A stretch of 64,000 nt of DNA from positions 122,264-186,263 of the forward strand of contig JAKUCV010004356.1 of assembly GCA_028386065.3 (NCBI GenBank). The letters are read 5' to 3'. Under the pieces are notes generated by a model. It saw nothing but the letters and a program-made list of their open reading frames with translations, did not search any database and was not told the DNA's origin. Made by a program: the position numbers and the translations under genes. This stretch comes from Turnera subulata (Eukaryota > Streptophyta > Magnoliopsida > Malpighiales > Passifloraceae). Shown here piece by piece: positions 1 to 13,525 of the stretch. Numbering within the stretch: position 1 is the stretch's first letter; each line of letters opens with the position of its first letter.

Positions 1-287
1 TTGGTGCATTCCAGACAGGCTGCAGCGTTATCCCTTGGACCGGGCTCGGATCCATAGTTTGCATGTGTCGCATACAGTGTTAGTGAGTTATTTAAGTCTT
101 CCGCTGTGCAATGTTTTCGCTATTATTGGGCCATTGGGCCGGATTCGTTACTTATGCTGTTTTATTATTTTGGGCCGTTGAGCCGAGTTATGGTTGTTTA
201 CACTGTATGCTAGGCCTTGTTGGGCTGGATTGTCACAGTTCCGGCTTGTGTTTACTGTGTACGGTAAATACGGGTCGGGGCGTTTCA
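1..287 (+). mobile_element. 3' end of a family-T LTR, cut by the window edge
   Basis: The segment matches the terminal part of the long LTRs seen complete at 20761, 34554 and 46030. It has the block starting TTGGTGCATTCCAGACAGG, then CTTCCGCTGTGCA, TTGGGCCATTGGGCC, and the terminal CGGGTCGGGGCGTTTCA that ends in CA at 287. The usual CACGTG near the end is mutated here (GGCTTGTG). The body of the LTR lies left of the window, so solo, 5' or 3' status and the target-site duplication cannot be judged. Confidence 0.85.
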
Positions 288-1156
288 TGTAGCACATTTT
301 ATTTTGAAGGTTTTAAATGTTTGAGATTCAAGATTTAAGATTTAGTTAAATTCTAGATTTTAGGAATTAAAGGCTATTAATTGAAAGATGGATACAAATA
401 ATCACTAAGTATAATGGCCGAAATTATTATTAAATTAACCATGTTAATGATTGCTTTTGACGGAGGGACTAGTGTTTCTTCATAAACAAAAATTCAGGGT
501 CCATTCAAAACAAGATAAATATTAGGGGACCAGATGGTAAGAAAATGTTAAAATCCAGGGTCCAAATAAGTCATTAATCCATCTATTTACCTTGTGACAT
601 GAGGACTTTATTTAGAAACTTCAAAACAATGAAACGGATTAATGGGGGAGAAACAAGAAAGGTAATTAGCGATTTCAGACGGTGGCAAAGGCAGACAAAC
701 AACAAAGACCTGATGATTCGCAATAATACTCTTTCCAGCATAATTATTCAACTAACCGTTATCCAAGTTTTTATACTTATGCCATCGTCCGTTCATTAAG
801 AGAAAAGGTACTACTAATATTTTTCCATAACAATAAACTAGAAAGCGAGTGAGATATCCAATCAAATCAGAGAAAACCCCAAATAGAATGAAGTTGGGGT
901 AAACAGGTTACAGGTGTCACCGGCCAGGTCGTCACTTGTCATCACTTCCTTTGTTGTCTAGCAAATTAATAATTCTACTATCCCCCATTAAATTAAACCA
1001 TTAAACCAGAAAACACAACCGTTTCCAAGTTAACCTTTTTCCAGAAGCGCTCAACTAAAACCGAGCAGATCTCTAAAGAAGCAAAAGAGAGAAAAAAAAA
1101 GCGGAAAATCAATCATTGCATTCCTCACTAACAACGCCAATCCAATCACGCTCCAA
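288..1156. other. 5' flank and leader of VPS41
   Basis: AT-rich sequence between the LTR end and the VPS41 start codon. The short open frames in it (for example 599-799) have no recognisable content. The last 60 bases before the ATG are purine-rich, like a plant 5' leader. I see no convincing TATA box. The retroelement ends about 870 bp upstream of the start codon, so it borders the likely promoter. Confidence 0.5.
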
Positions 1157-4100
1157 ATGGCTCCAATTCCGTCGGAGAACGGCGTCGACGGCGACGACGA
1201 GCGGGAAGAAGAAGACGAAGAAGAGGAAGAGGAGGAGGAGGAGGAAGAAGAAGAGCCGCGGCTCAAGTACCAGAGAATGGGCGGCAGCATACCGTCGCTC
1301 CTCTCCAACGACGCCGCCTCGTGTATTGCCGTGGCCGAACGCATGATCGCGCTCGGCACTCTCGACGGTGCCGTTTATATCCTTGATTTCCTCGGTAACC
1401 AGGTCAGTCAAGTCATGCTTCGCGAGATACATAGATTAACCGAGCTGGCAGTTAGTTTTATTGTGTGTGGACTGGATCTCAATTCGAGTTTCCTTCTTTT
1501 ATTTAATATATCTTTTCAGGTCAAGCAATTTACTGCTCACACAGCTGCGGTGAATGACCTTAGCTTTGATATTGAAGGGGAATACATCGCGAGTTGTTCC
1601 GATGACGGCTCTGTGGTGATAAATAGTCTTTTTACCGACGAGACATTGAAGTTTGAATACCATCGCCCGATGAAAGCGATTGCCTTAGACCCCGAGTATT
1701 CGAGGAAAGCCTCTAAGAGGTTTGTTGCTGGTGGTTTGGCTGGTCATTTGTACTTTAACTCGAAGAAATGGCTAGGTTTCCGGGACCAGGTTTGTGGTGC
1801 ATTCCGTAATGTGTGTGTTTTTAAAGTGATTTGTTATGATGGTGTAAGGAATTCGGTTCTCAAAAAACGGTGTGGTTTTAGGTTTTGCACTCCGGTGAAG
1901 GTCCAATACATGCGGTGAAGTGGAGGACCAATCTCGTTGCTTGGGCTAATGATGTTGGCGTGAAGGTGTATGATGCTGCAAATGACCAGCGTATAACATT
2001 TATTGAGAGACCGCGGAGTAGTCCTCGCCCTGACCTCTTGGTCCCTCACTTAGTTTGGCAGGTAAGTTCACGTTACTTCCTTCTTTGTTTGGGTTTTTGG
2101 TTGTGGTTTTCAAATCATTTTTTTTAATAGCCTGGCGGTTCTGTATTGTGTTCAGGATGATACTTTGTTGGTTATTGGATGGGGGACGTATGTGAAAATA
2201 GCGTCAATAAGGACCAATAATCAGTCTAAAGGAGCCAATGGGGTGTATAGGCAGGTTTCGATGTCTAGATTGAACCAGGTGGATATTGTGGCTTCTTTCC
2301 AAACCAGCTATTATATTTCAGGAATTGCTCCTTTTGGTGATTCTTTGGTTGTTCTAGCTTATATTCCTGGGGAAGAAGATGGAGAGAAGGATTACAGTAG
2401 CAGCATTTCGTCACGACAGGTATTTTTGTGCTATGATTGGTAGTGTCATTCCTCTTGGAGTGAAATAGCATACTTTCTAGATAATATGTAAAGGTAAAAG
2501 TTGCTACGAAGTTAATGCTTAAAAGTGTCTTCTACCAATTATTATTTCTGACTTACCTTCTTTACTCAGGGCAACGCACAAAGACCTGAAGTACGTATAG
2601 TAACGTGGAACAATGATGAACTTGCAACAGATGCTCTGCCGGTTCATGGTTTTGAGCATTACAAAGCTAAGGATTATTCCCTTGCTCATGCTCCATTCTC
2701 AGGTTAGCATGTTTCTGTATTTTATTTATTTTTTTTCTTATGAAGTTGGCATATTTTCCTGGTTGCGGTACTGTATTTGAACTTTTTCATGGGAGTACAG
2801 GCAGTAGTTATGCTGGTGGTCAGTGGGCAGCTGGTGATGAACCATCATACTATATCGTATCACCAAAAGATGTGGTCATTGCTAAACCACGGTTAGTGTT
2901 GATTGTTTCTTTATTTCTTTATGTTTACTTATCCTTCAGAACCACTTCTAAATCAATGTTCCTGTATCAGAGCCTAATGCTAATATTTATGATCATAATT
3001 CAACTTTTGCATTTGATCTCTGTGCACTAGCTTGAGCATGTGAAGGTTTACAACATATATGCTAAATTTGATTGAAGCCTGCATTTTCTTGTGCAGAAAT
3101 GACATATTTAAAAAAGAAAGAGGCTATTGATATGAAAAATGTAATATCTGCGGAAGTATTTACCATATGAAGTGTAATTCTTTCTAGGTGACCTTCCCTT
3201 TCAATACCCTTTTGAATGTGACTGGCTTTTGGGAAATAAAGCGTGCATTTACAGTACTGAAAACACTTGCAACTGGGATGCCATGTTGTTTTATTGCCAG
3301 GCTAGAATTTCTGATTTTTATTTGATTTTGCAAATAAGGTTCTAATTTGCTTCTCAGCATGCTTTTACAAATTTCTATGGCATTCAGTGCTTTCTTATGA
3401 TGCAAGGATTTTCTTGGTTCTTTCGACATTATGGAAAAACAAAAGAGTAGACTGGTAATACTTTTCAGATGGCCGGAAATTCGTTGTTTTGGAAAGCCTC
3501 TTTCTTGTATAAGACTCTTTAAGTTCTTAAAAATGGCCATCATGCAAGAGTGAATGAAAAATACTATTTCAAGTTTCAGTTAAGAACTTGAGAACACTAA
3601 AAAGGATATGAAATATAGAAACTCAAAGCTCTAGCTAAACTTTAGAATTCACAAAGGAATGAATATTTCTTTTGGGATTTGACGAATGGTTTTTCTTTGG
3701 ACAAAATGCTCTGAAGGAAATTTCCAGGCTTTTGGTAATATAAGGATGGTATTTATGCTGCTATTGTATTGTCATCCTTTCTGGAACTTTCATGGATGAA
3801 ATGTATTCTATGTTATCATGAATAGCTTTGTCAAAAGCATGCTTCTGCTTGTTTATTTGTTATAATGAAGTTGATACATTTATAATTGTTAGGGATGCTG
3901 AAGATCACATTGCATGGCTTCTACAACATGGCTGGCATGAAAAAGCTTTAGAAGCAGTCGAAGCTGGTCAGGGTCGGAGTGAACTCCTCGATGAGGTATT
4001 TAAATCTATTTTTTGTCCTTTACAAGCACAGACTTGCCTTTATTTTGTGTCTTGCCCAGTGTATGCAGGCAGTTCACCAACTGACATTTTGTGCCTTTTC

Positions 4101-7100
4101 ACAAACTATTCATGCATATTCCAACTGATAAAAGCTTGATCTTTAACTGCCTCTACTGACTTAACTATGTCAGTTTTACGTGTCCTTGTCCTAAAGAGAA
4201 TGTCTTACTCTCCAAAGCTGTTTTAACCGTGGTTCAATTTTGATAAGCTCCTTGTTTTTCCCCATCAAAACAAAATAAGAGGGAAAATAAAAAGAGGATG
4301 ATCAGGGAGTTGAACATTTTTTATTTTTGCCAATGTAGGTTGGTTCTATTGGTAACGTTTCTTTGCCTGCAACACTTGCCTAGTCCACTTAACAGTTCCT
4401 TTTTGGTAGGCGAATAAGAACTACTGTTAACCCCTACTGAGTCTGTGGCATGCCCAATACAAGTACAATTTCATAATTCAGTTGCTAAGGAGCTGCCTAT
4501 GATTGTATTTTGCCTTTCTGGATTTCCATGGGTGATAACGTGCCACACGCTATAATTAGTTATTGATTGGTTATTGGTATTGTAAAGGACATTAATGCCA
4601 GTGGCACTACAGGAGTATGATTTGAATGTGTAGTAATTTGTGTTTGGGGAGGAATGGTGGAGCTTTTTTGATGGCCTCTATTTCATTGATTGCCTTAATT
4701 TTGTGTGATGCACAGGTGGGATCTAGATATCTGGATCATTTGATTGTGGAAAGGAAATATGCTGAAGCAGCATCTCTATGTCCAAAATTGCTACGAGGAT
4801 CTGCTACAGCTTGGGAAAGGTAAATATTGTGTATCTGTAATTTTTGTATGTGGTTTTGCAAGAACTAACTTTGGACTTCTTTTTAACAGATGGGTTTTCC
4901 ATTTTGCTCATCTTCGGCAGCTTCCTGTATTGGTTCCATATATGCCAACAGACAATCCAAGACTGCGTGATACTGCTTACGAGGTTAGCTCAGGGTAATA
5001 AGTTCAGATAGTCTTTTGTGTTTTTTCTGATGATATCAAGATTTTTAATTGTTTGTAATGCTGCAGGTGGCTCTTGTTGCTCTGGCAACAAATCCATCAT
5101 TTCACAAGGATCTTTTGTCAACTGTTAAATCCTGGCCACCTGTAATCTATAACGTATTGCCTGTTATATCTGCTATAGAACCCCAGCTAAACACTTCTTC
5201 CATGACAGATGCACTGAAAGAGGTTAGTCAGTGCTTTTACATACACCAGTTGATTTCCCTAACTTTGGCCTGGTCCTTATCTTTAATCAGCACCTTTCTT
5301 CTTTATCAGACACTGGCAGAGCTGTATGTAATTGATGGCCAATATGAGAAAGCCTTTTCACTTTATGCTGATGTAAGTATTTTGTTCACCCCCTACTTTT
5401 GTGGCAATGCGTGCACAGAGCAGCCATCCAAAAGTTGTTCATTGGAAAAAAATGATTCAACAGTCCTGTATAATACAAGAAATTTCTGTGGTGATCCTCA
5501 AAATAAACTTATGCATTATTATCTCCTAAGACTGTCATACCTTGGATGATGTTGCCCTTCCAAAAATAGTAGCCGACACAAATCGTTTAAAATTCACATG
5601 AAAGCTTGAGTACTTGCTGATCCAAAGCTGCTTGTTATTTGATCCTACTATATAGGTCCATTTATTTTAACCTTGATTTTTCTGGGGTAAAACTGATGCC
5701 ATTCAAATATATACCAAAAAAGGGATGCTCTTATTGTAAGATTTTTTATTTTGATTCTAGTAGCTGTCTAACAGACCACTGAGCATATGTGCTTTATATG
5801 TGTCTTTAACAATTTGCGTATAGTAGTGTGAAATCCAAGGCACATTGTCCAATTTTGACAGTTTGAAGATAATGCTCTCAGACCTTTATGAGGAAATTGC
5901 ATGTGGATAGTGAATTATCTGGAATCTGATTTGTCTTTACTCCCTTGCTTATTTAATTAGTAGCACCACTGTAACTTTGTGACTGCTAATTGTCTTAGGA
6001 AAGCAGGAACATGCTTCTAAAGCACAACATACGACCGTGATTTTCTTCTTCTTCTTCTTCTTTTTGGTTTTTTAATTTTGGTGCTTTTATTTTTCAGCTT
6101 ATGAAGCCTGATATATTTGATTACATCGAAAAGCACAACTTACATGACACCATTCGTGAAAAGGTATGACTTTGTTAGTGATAGTTACTGTTACCTGGGA
6201 TTATTAAGCATGCTGTCAAGTTATTTCTGTTGTGAGAACATGCCCGTATCTTCATTTGAGCATTTTACTGTCCAAAACATATGAAGTTGGTGGCTGTCGG
6301 AGAAGTTTTTTTTTTTCCAATTGTTGGAGAGCAGGGGGAACACCCGAATCTCTTTTGTAAGTAGACTGTTGGGTTTTGGGATCTCGTAGGGGGGGGTCAG
6401 AAGCTTTGAAGTCTTGCTCTTACTTGTTCTATGGAAAATGTTTGCACTTTTCAAACTTTGGAGTTACCATTCTTTCTGATTTGGGACATAATCGTATTCT
6501 TAGCCTTTCTTGTGATGCATCACTGGTATCAGTTTTCCTTTTCTGCTATAAAGAACTGGCAACTGTATTCTTTTATGACAATGCTGTTTTTCTCTTAAGC
6601 TGTTCTGGAGAAGGTGGTTCCTTAATAGAGGGAGCTTCCCAACCTCTAAGCCAATGTGTTTCAGACAGACGGAGCTGCCATTATGAAGCTGAAATTGTCT
6701 GAGAGTATCTTTCAAATTTTGGCTATCTGAATTGATCTTTTTTTCCAATATCCGGAAATAGATGAATTTTATGCAGCCTGATCATTCTTTATATTTTTCA
6801 TCGTTTATCTATACTTCTTAGTCCCATTTCTTTTTATTCTTCTTCCTTTTCTTATTTCACTTGCATGATTGCGTTTTTGCTCTTAGATCTGTTGCTCACA
6901 CTTGTTGCTCGGTAGGTTGTCCAACTGATGATGATTGATTGCAAGCGGGCAGTTCCTTTGTTGATCCAAAACAAGGACTTAATTCCTCCATCTGATGTAG
7001 TCTCACAACTTTTGGCTGCCAGCGAAAAGTGTGATTCTAGATACTTCTTGCATTTATATCTGCATTCACTGTTTGTAGCCAGTCCACATGCTGGAAAGGA

Positions 7101-9349
7101 TTTTCATGATATGCAGGTAAGATGATTTGGCTTCTATTCTTTAAGATAGTTCACTACCAGGCACTCCTCCTTGTGAAGGTTTTTATTTGTTTGAAATATC
7201 TGATTAAATATGCGCAGTCTCTAATCATTAGATAGAACTTCTGTGCCAGGTAGAGCTTTATGCAGATTATGATCCAAAAATGTTGCTTCCTTTTCTTCGT
7301 AGTAGCCAACATTACACGCTTGAGAAGGTATGGGCAGCTCATAGGTATATAATTATGATGTCTTTAAAGATGAAGAACTATGTACTTTTAACTGTTATTT
7401 GCTAATGACTGATTATGAACTTACTTTTCAGGCATATGACATTTGCATCAGAAGAGATCTTTTAAGGGAGCAAGTATTCATACTAGGAAGAATGGGAAAT
7501 TCAAAAAAGGCCTTAGCTGTCATCATAAACAAATTGGGTGATATACAAGAGGTACCTACGGTTTTCCTTTAAGCCTTAGATCTGCTTTTGCTTTCTACTT
7601 CTGTTCTTTATTGCATTAATTATTGGTTGTGCTGAGTAAAACATTTTGATTGTCTGTGCAGGCTGTAGAATTTGTAACTATGCAGCACGATGATGATCTG
7701 TGGGAAGAATTGATTAAACAATGCCTTGACAAACCTGAGATGGTACATTGATTACTTTATTCTCTTGCTGCTGTTTGCTTATCTCTTACATGATTTGGTA
7801 ATTCAATCTATGACTTGTTTCTTGTCACGCTTAAGAATGTGTTCTCACTTGACAGGTGGGAGTGTTGTTGGAACATACAGTTGGGAATCTTGACCCTCTC
7901 TATATTGTAAATATGGTACCTAATGGGTTGGAGATTCCAAGGTATGTTGGCCTGCAAATTATACATTGCTTTAGTTCATTATAGTTAGTTTAGTGCTTGA
8001 TTCTTAAATAAATCTGGGTTCTGCAATATCAAATGCAGCCGTAATTCATTGCTGAGATCCTAGTTCCAGTTTTCTTCTTCTTATCACAGTTAGGGCATTG
8101 ATTTAGTCCATCTAGAAAGTCCCTCTCACTCTTTCTGTTTTAGATCTCTGTACTTCCTTTTCTTACTTATTTGACGAAAGTTTAAGCAAATGCATTAAGT
8201 CGAAGGTTGAAATCATTCTCACTTCAGGATTAGATTATCTTATCCTGTTTCAGTAAAGATGGCTCGAAATACAAAAGCCTAAGACTCATGAATAAACACT
8301 AGAGAGAAGAATGTGGAGGTAATTGGAGTCTGATTTACACTCCTGTTCAAATGATGCTTTAAGTAGGTGTTTAGGGATTTCTGAACCCTCACAGACATGC
8401 TCTAAGAATTCCCACCAAACGCTAGAGTTTCCTTGGTCCAAATAGAACCTTGTCTTTGTGCTGTCATTTTGGTCTTTGCTTAGTGTTACCATTGGAGGTC
8501 CTTATTATAATTATTCTCGAGCTGTTATGTTCTATCAAGTACAAACACCAAGCTATTGAAGAACTCCAGCAATTAGGCTACATGGTGCTCTCAACTTTTT
8601 CATTTAAAAATTAACTTCACATCATAAGCATATCATGTTTGCTTTTAGTGAAACTGTTTGTAAGCTTTTTTAAGCAATGCAACCATAGTTTTCTCTCCCA
8701 TTTCTTGCACTCAGTATGTAACTGTTGTCATTTATCATGTTAATTTCAGGCTTAGGGATCGTCTTGTCAAGATTATTACTGACTACAGAACTGAAACTTC
8801 TCTTAGACATGGGTGTAATGATATTCTTAAGGTAAGTTGCTCTATGTGCTATTGCATCTTTCGTTACAAAGAACCTATCTAATTCTTTTTTGGGAATTAG
8901 AGCATCTGTTATTCTTGTTTAACATTTTGGTGTCCTGAAACGTGCAGGCTGATTGCGTGAACCTATTGGTGAAATACTACAGAGAAGCAAGAAGAGCAAT
9001 CTGCTTAAGCAACGAAGAAGATAGCACACGGCCAAAAAGGGACGGGAATCAAAATCCTAGTGCAGCAGAGAGAACGAGCATGAGAGCCACAGAGGTTAAG
9101 TCAAAAACTAGGGGGGATGCAAGATGTTGCATGTGTTTTGATCCCTTCTCTATACAAAATGTATCAGTTATCGCATTCTTTTGCTGTCATGCTTATCATA
9201 TGAATTGTCTTATGGATTCAATGCACACTGTTAGTGGCAATAAAGGGCCTGGAGACGAGTATGACAATGACGATGAGGACGACGATGATAATAGCGAATC
9301 GGATGCTCCTCATTTGCGATGTATCTTATGTACTACCGCTGTTAGTTGA
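1157..9349 (+). CDS. VPS41: Vacuolar protein sorting-associated protein 41 (HOPS subunit), 19 exons
   Basis: VPS41 is the HOPS-specific subunit that helps tether late endosomes and vacuoles at the tonoplast. Exons by GT..AG borders and frame: 1157-1402, 1520-1789, 1882-2061, 2156-2419, 2570-2702, 2801-2891, 3893-3995, 4716-4819, 4890-4983, 5067-5222, 5310-5372, 6098-6163, 6916-7116, 7250-7327, 7432-7551, 7662-7742, 7856-7941, 8750-8831, 8948-9349. They join in frame to about 939 aa, slightly shorter than the roughly 980 aa of the Arabidopsis protein. Domains in order: an acidic Glu run (about residues 15-34), a WD40-type propeller (about 80-320, with SCSDDGSVVINS), a helical vacuolar-sorting and clathrin-repeat region (about 400-800), and a C-terminal RING-H2 zinc finger (CCMCFDP, then FFCCHAYHMNC, then CILC, from about residue 866). 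The start was chosen because the acidic N-terminus is a family feature. No frameshift or internal stop was found. Family assignment is very secure; the short exons (11 and 12) are predicted from frame only. Confidence 0.96.
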
Positions 9350-10366
9350 GATAGTGGCTCGTGTCTTGTAAATCCATTCCTTTGGGTGGAGAGGGGTGGG
9401 GCATTGTCATGAGCCCTTTGCTTTATTTTTGGGGCTCATTTTTTGTGTTTGTATATCTTTGTCCGTGTGCGCTGATTCATCAATTATTCATATTCATTGA
9501 GCTTCAGTTGTTGTACTATTTTTTGTATGACTATAGTGCAAAAGACACGTTGTTGGCCATTTCTGGAGAGTGTCTTCAAGGGTAGTGTCATTTGCGTTTA
9601 GATCTAGTGATTTGGATTTCTCTTGATATGACGGGTGTGGTGAACTAAGAGATACACTATTTTGTGGTTCTTGTTGTTACACAAGATGAGCATTCTTATT
9701 TTTAGTTTAAAAAACCTATAGTTCTTTGGAGATTAGTTTGTACTTTGGTTGAATACTTTGAACGCTCTCTGACTCTGAATTATTTGCTTTTATGAGAGTC
9801 AGTTTTAGTTTCAAATTATCAGTAGCATATGTTTCAGAATAAAGCGAGGACATACAACTAGGCAAAAACTCACACTAGTATATGGGATAATCGGTGTCTC
9901 TGTGGTGAATGGTATGCACGAGAGTATATGTGTCACGATATGAACCTTTACCCTCTTAACTACGTCACGCGCCGTATAAAATGACAGATGCGATGGTAAC
10001 GGCGGACTTTTATGTGTTTGAATCTAATTTAGGCGAATTATTTCCATTCCAGAAATGACACGTTTATTTTGGGGGTGCTAATAGAAGTGATACTATTGCT
10101 ATAAGCTCCAGCGCTAGAAATATTATTTTCCCTGGTCCTATTTCAAAGTATTATAATATCACAATCATGCAAGGACTTGCTTGATTGGTCTTGGTAAGAG
10201 CTCTCTTAGCCGGCTAAATTCTCAAGATGCTTGACTGCATATATATAGCCAATTAGAAACCATTAGACTAACCAGTGACAGGAAAGATTAGTTTAAGTGC
10301 CGCCTGGATAAAGAAAAAGGAAGATTACAATGTCTAAAGACAAGCAGAAACCATCCACAGTACCAC
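9350..10366. other. VPS41 3' region and upstream region of S28 gene A
   Basis: T-rich sequence directly after the VPS41 stop fits a 3' UTR. A possible poly(A) signal AATAAA lies at about 9838-9843. The rest is AT-rich intergenic DNA. The stretch TCTAAAGACAAGC near 10333 recurs about 70 bp upstream of gene B (near 16790), so this upstream region was copied together with the gene. Confidence 0.5.
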
Positions 10367-10375
10367 CCTATTTAA
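10367..10375 (+). promoter_or_regulatory. TATA-like core element of S28 gene A
   Basis: CCTATTTAA lies 44 bp before the predicted ATG. The same nine bases stand at similar positions before genes B (16823) and C (26039), which supports a conserved core promoter. Confidence 0.5.
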
Positions 10376-10418
10376 CTCCAGCACAGCACTGAGGGAGCAT
10401 AAGGTGCGAAAGCTGAAA

Positions 10419-13400
10419 ATGGCACAAGTATCAACTCAGTTGTTAATGGTGCTGCTTCTGCTCAAAACTATGTGTGTGTTAGCTGTGTATCCCAAGATGG
10501 GAATCTTTGGTGGTGCTACAAAATCCAGAATGAAGCGCTCACTTCTAGAAGAAGAGCCATCACTTCCACCAGGGTTTTAATTACATCATTACACTCAGAC
10601 ACTTGATCACTTCAATTATAAACCAGAGAGTTATGACACTTTCCAGCAGAGATACATTTTGAACTTCAACTACTGGGGTGGACCAAACACTAGCTCACCC
10701 ATCTTTGTCTTTTTAGGAGATGCGGAAAATATAATACATAGTGTCCTCGACGTTGATCTTGTGATTAATGCTGCTTCTCGCATTAAAGGTTTGCTGCTAT
10801 ATATAGAGGTAACCCACCATCTCTTGCTCTCTTTTAAATTGCATCTTTACCATATATAAACTTTACTACCTTTGAAAGGTTATAAAAGAAATCATCTTTG
10901 ATTATCACCTCTGGGCTGTTTATCTATTATTATACAAAAGAGAAAGAAAAAGAAAAAGAAACATAATGAACTATATTCTTGTCTATTAAGTTTAAAGACT
11001 CTTGAATATGACCATCCATGCATGACGTAGTAGTATATGACACGAGCTGTTGGCACGAGAAAAAAATATGTGATGATACACCTGAGGGAAAAATGATTAG
11101 CATCTAGAAAGTCATTGTAGTGTCCTTTGTTGAAGGGGATGATTTGATCTCAATCCAATGTGTTTTAATTTACAGCATCGATACTGTGGAGAGTCATTTC
11201 CATTTGGATCGGAAGAGGAGGCAATGCAAAATGCTAGTACCCTGGGGTACTTGAGTTCGGAACAAGCTTTGGCAGATTATGCACAAGTGATTGCAGATGT
11301 TAGGAAGAAACTGTCAGCAGAAAATTCTCCAGTAATTGCCGTTGGAGGATCTTATGGAGGAAGTAATTAAAGTTTGCAACCCTCAAATTTTTCTTGTTGG
11401 AAATTAAGAAAGTCCAATGAATGAACACTAATTATATATGGTACTGTTGTCATTCATGCATCCAGTGCTTGCTGCATGGTTTCGTCTAAAATATCCACAC
11501 ATAGTATTTGGTGCTTTGGCCTCATCAGCTCCTATATTCTCCTCCATTGATGACACGCCACAGGAAGCGTATTTCTCCGTTATATCCAAGGCTTTCAAGG
11601 TAAAGTTACTGTTTAGAGGACAGACAAACTATAATTGGTAAATGGTTTTAAATATTTGTTAATCATCATGATCACTTTCTATTTGATAAAGGATAAACAT
11701 TAATTAATTAATGAAACAAAACTAATGAATTCAGGAATAACATTAAAGACATGAAACTAATCCTATTAATCTGTTTTTAAATAATCTGGGTGGGCTCAGG
11801 ACACCAGTGAAAGTTGTTACAACACTATAAAAGAGTCTTGGTCTGAAATTGACAGAGTTGCAGCTGAACCTGATGGTCTTGCTTCCCTAAGCAAAGCCCT
11901 GAATTCTTGCAGGTAATTAACTTAATGATAGCTTATAATCTCATTTCTTTATTAAAGCTAAGATTGAGACAATAACATTATGTATATATATTTTGCTGGC
12001 CATTGTTAAGTCCTTTCAACTCGTCCAAAGAGGTGAAAGACGATTTAGCTGGACTTTATTGGGCATTTGCTCAGTCCGACAATCCTCCTGATCATTATGT
12101 CAAAAGCTGTTGTGATGCCATTGATGGAGCACCGGAAGGCACAGACATTCTTGCCAGAATTCACGCCGGCATTAATCTCGGAAACATTTCGTCCTGCTTT
12201 GATTTTTCAGTTGAGAAACCTTACAAGTGTTCATGGTCCTGGCTGGTACACAAAAATGTTCCCCTATTTTGTATCATCACCTTCAGTCACTTTAAAAAGT
12301 CCTGTCTAGCTAAGGAAGATGGTTTGATACTTTAATTTTATGTCTCAGGCATGCACCGAGTTTGTTGAAGTAAATGGCATCCGAAACAATGATACCATGT
12401 TCCAAGCATCACCTTTTGATCTGGTCCAATACATTAAAGACTGCAAAAGTCTGTACGGGGTTGGCCCCAGGCTTCATTGGATGCCAGTAGAATATGGCAG
12501 CCGTGTAAACTATCCTCCTCAATCGTCTTCTTCTTCTTCTTCTTCTTCTTCTTCTTCTTCTTCTTCTTCTTCTTCTTCTTCTTTCTTTTCTTGTTTCTGG
12601 ACAATTAATTCTGCTCCTAATGCTACACATGTTTGTTCAGCAGGACATAAAATATGTGCTTGGCAATTTTGGAAGTAACATCATTTTCTCTAGTGGATTG
12701 CGTGATCCATACAGTGCCGCGGGGTAAGAAGTCTAGATCTTTAATCTTTGACACAACACAACACAACTCAGCATTTGCATTTGGTTAATTTCGTTTAATT
12801 AATTCTGTTGTTATTTCTTCAATCGTAGAGTTTTAGAGGATATATCAGATAGCATTGTTGCTGTATATACGGAAGAAGGTAACAACACACCTTTTCGTTG
12901 ATTAGTCAAAATAGTACTCTTTTTATTCCATAAATTTGGCCCTAATCATATTTCAAAATGGATCAATTTAGATACATGGATGGATTGCAGCAAATTGGCT
13001 TAATTTAGTTAACTTTCAATTGGTCAAAGATGGTGCTTATTTTGTATTCTTAAAATAGCATTTGAAACAATCAAATAAACAAGAATTCTATGTTTGATAC
13101 CGAAGAAAATATAAATATAGATTAATTTTGTTTTTCCAATAAAAGTATTAGCACAATAGTTGATCACTACTCTTGAGGGATTTTTCTAATAATTGAAAAT
13201 AAATTTTTGGCTTTAGACTAAATTGGTACTTTTTTTTATATTATTTTAACTCACTTTTGACTATAAGGGCCAAATTGGTTACGAGATCCATTTTAAGGGT
13301 TTTGCCAATTTTTTCACACTTAAAACTTGCAAGATTACTTTACTTTAGAGTTTAGAGGTAATGTTTGTAAGGTTTTGATTTGTTTTTTTTTGGTGATTAG

Positions 13401-13525
13401 GAGCTCATTGCTCGGATATACTGACTTCTCAACCAAGTGATCCTCTGTGGTTGGCTGCACAGCGAGAGAAAGAGATAAAGATTATTGAATCCTGGCTATT
13501 AAATTACTATGCTAAGCAATACTAA
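10419..13525 (+). pseudogene. S28 serine carboxypeptidase gene A with premature stop in exon 1
   Basis: A member of the peptidase S28 family (Pro-X carboxypeptidase-like, secreted or vacuolar; removes residues after proline). Exons: 10419-10808, 11176-11362, 11466-11599, 11800-11912, 12011-12245, 12349-12504, 12644-12723, 12829-12878, 13401-13525. All join in frame and would give 489 aa if the stop were sense. Codon 54 is TAA (10578-10580); copies B and C have a Glu codon at this place (PPEFE), so a single GAA to TAA change explains it. Everything else looks intact: signal peptide (MAQVSTQLLMVLLLLKTMC), [12 protein letters not shown], nucleophile GGSYGG (exon 2), LRDPYSAAG with the catalytic Asp (exon 7), GAHCSD with the catalytic His (exon 9). 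There is no in-frame downstream ATG that would keep the secretion signal. It is a young pseudogene, or an allele with one nonsense change. Intron 6 holds a TCT microsatellite. Confidence 0.88.
12525..12583 (+). repeat. TCT/TTC trinucleotide microsatellite
   Basis: About 19-20 uninterrupted TTC units in intron 6 of S28 gene A, starting about 20 bases after the 5' splice site. The reading frames across it (poly-Ser and, in reverse, poly-Arg) are artefacts of the repeat. Confidence 0.95.

Noticed and set aside
3184..3543. 119-codon minus-strand frame in a VPS41 intron
   Set aside because: Lies wholly inside the 1-kb sixth intron, with no recognisable domain or promoter.
12409..12630. Poly-Arg minus-strand frame and poly-Ser plus-strand extension
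   Set aside because: Artefacts of the TCT microsatellite in intron 6 of S28 gene A.
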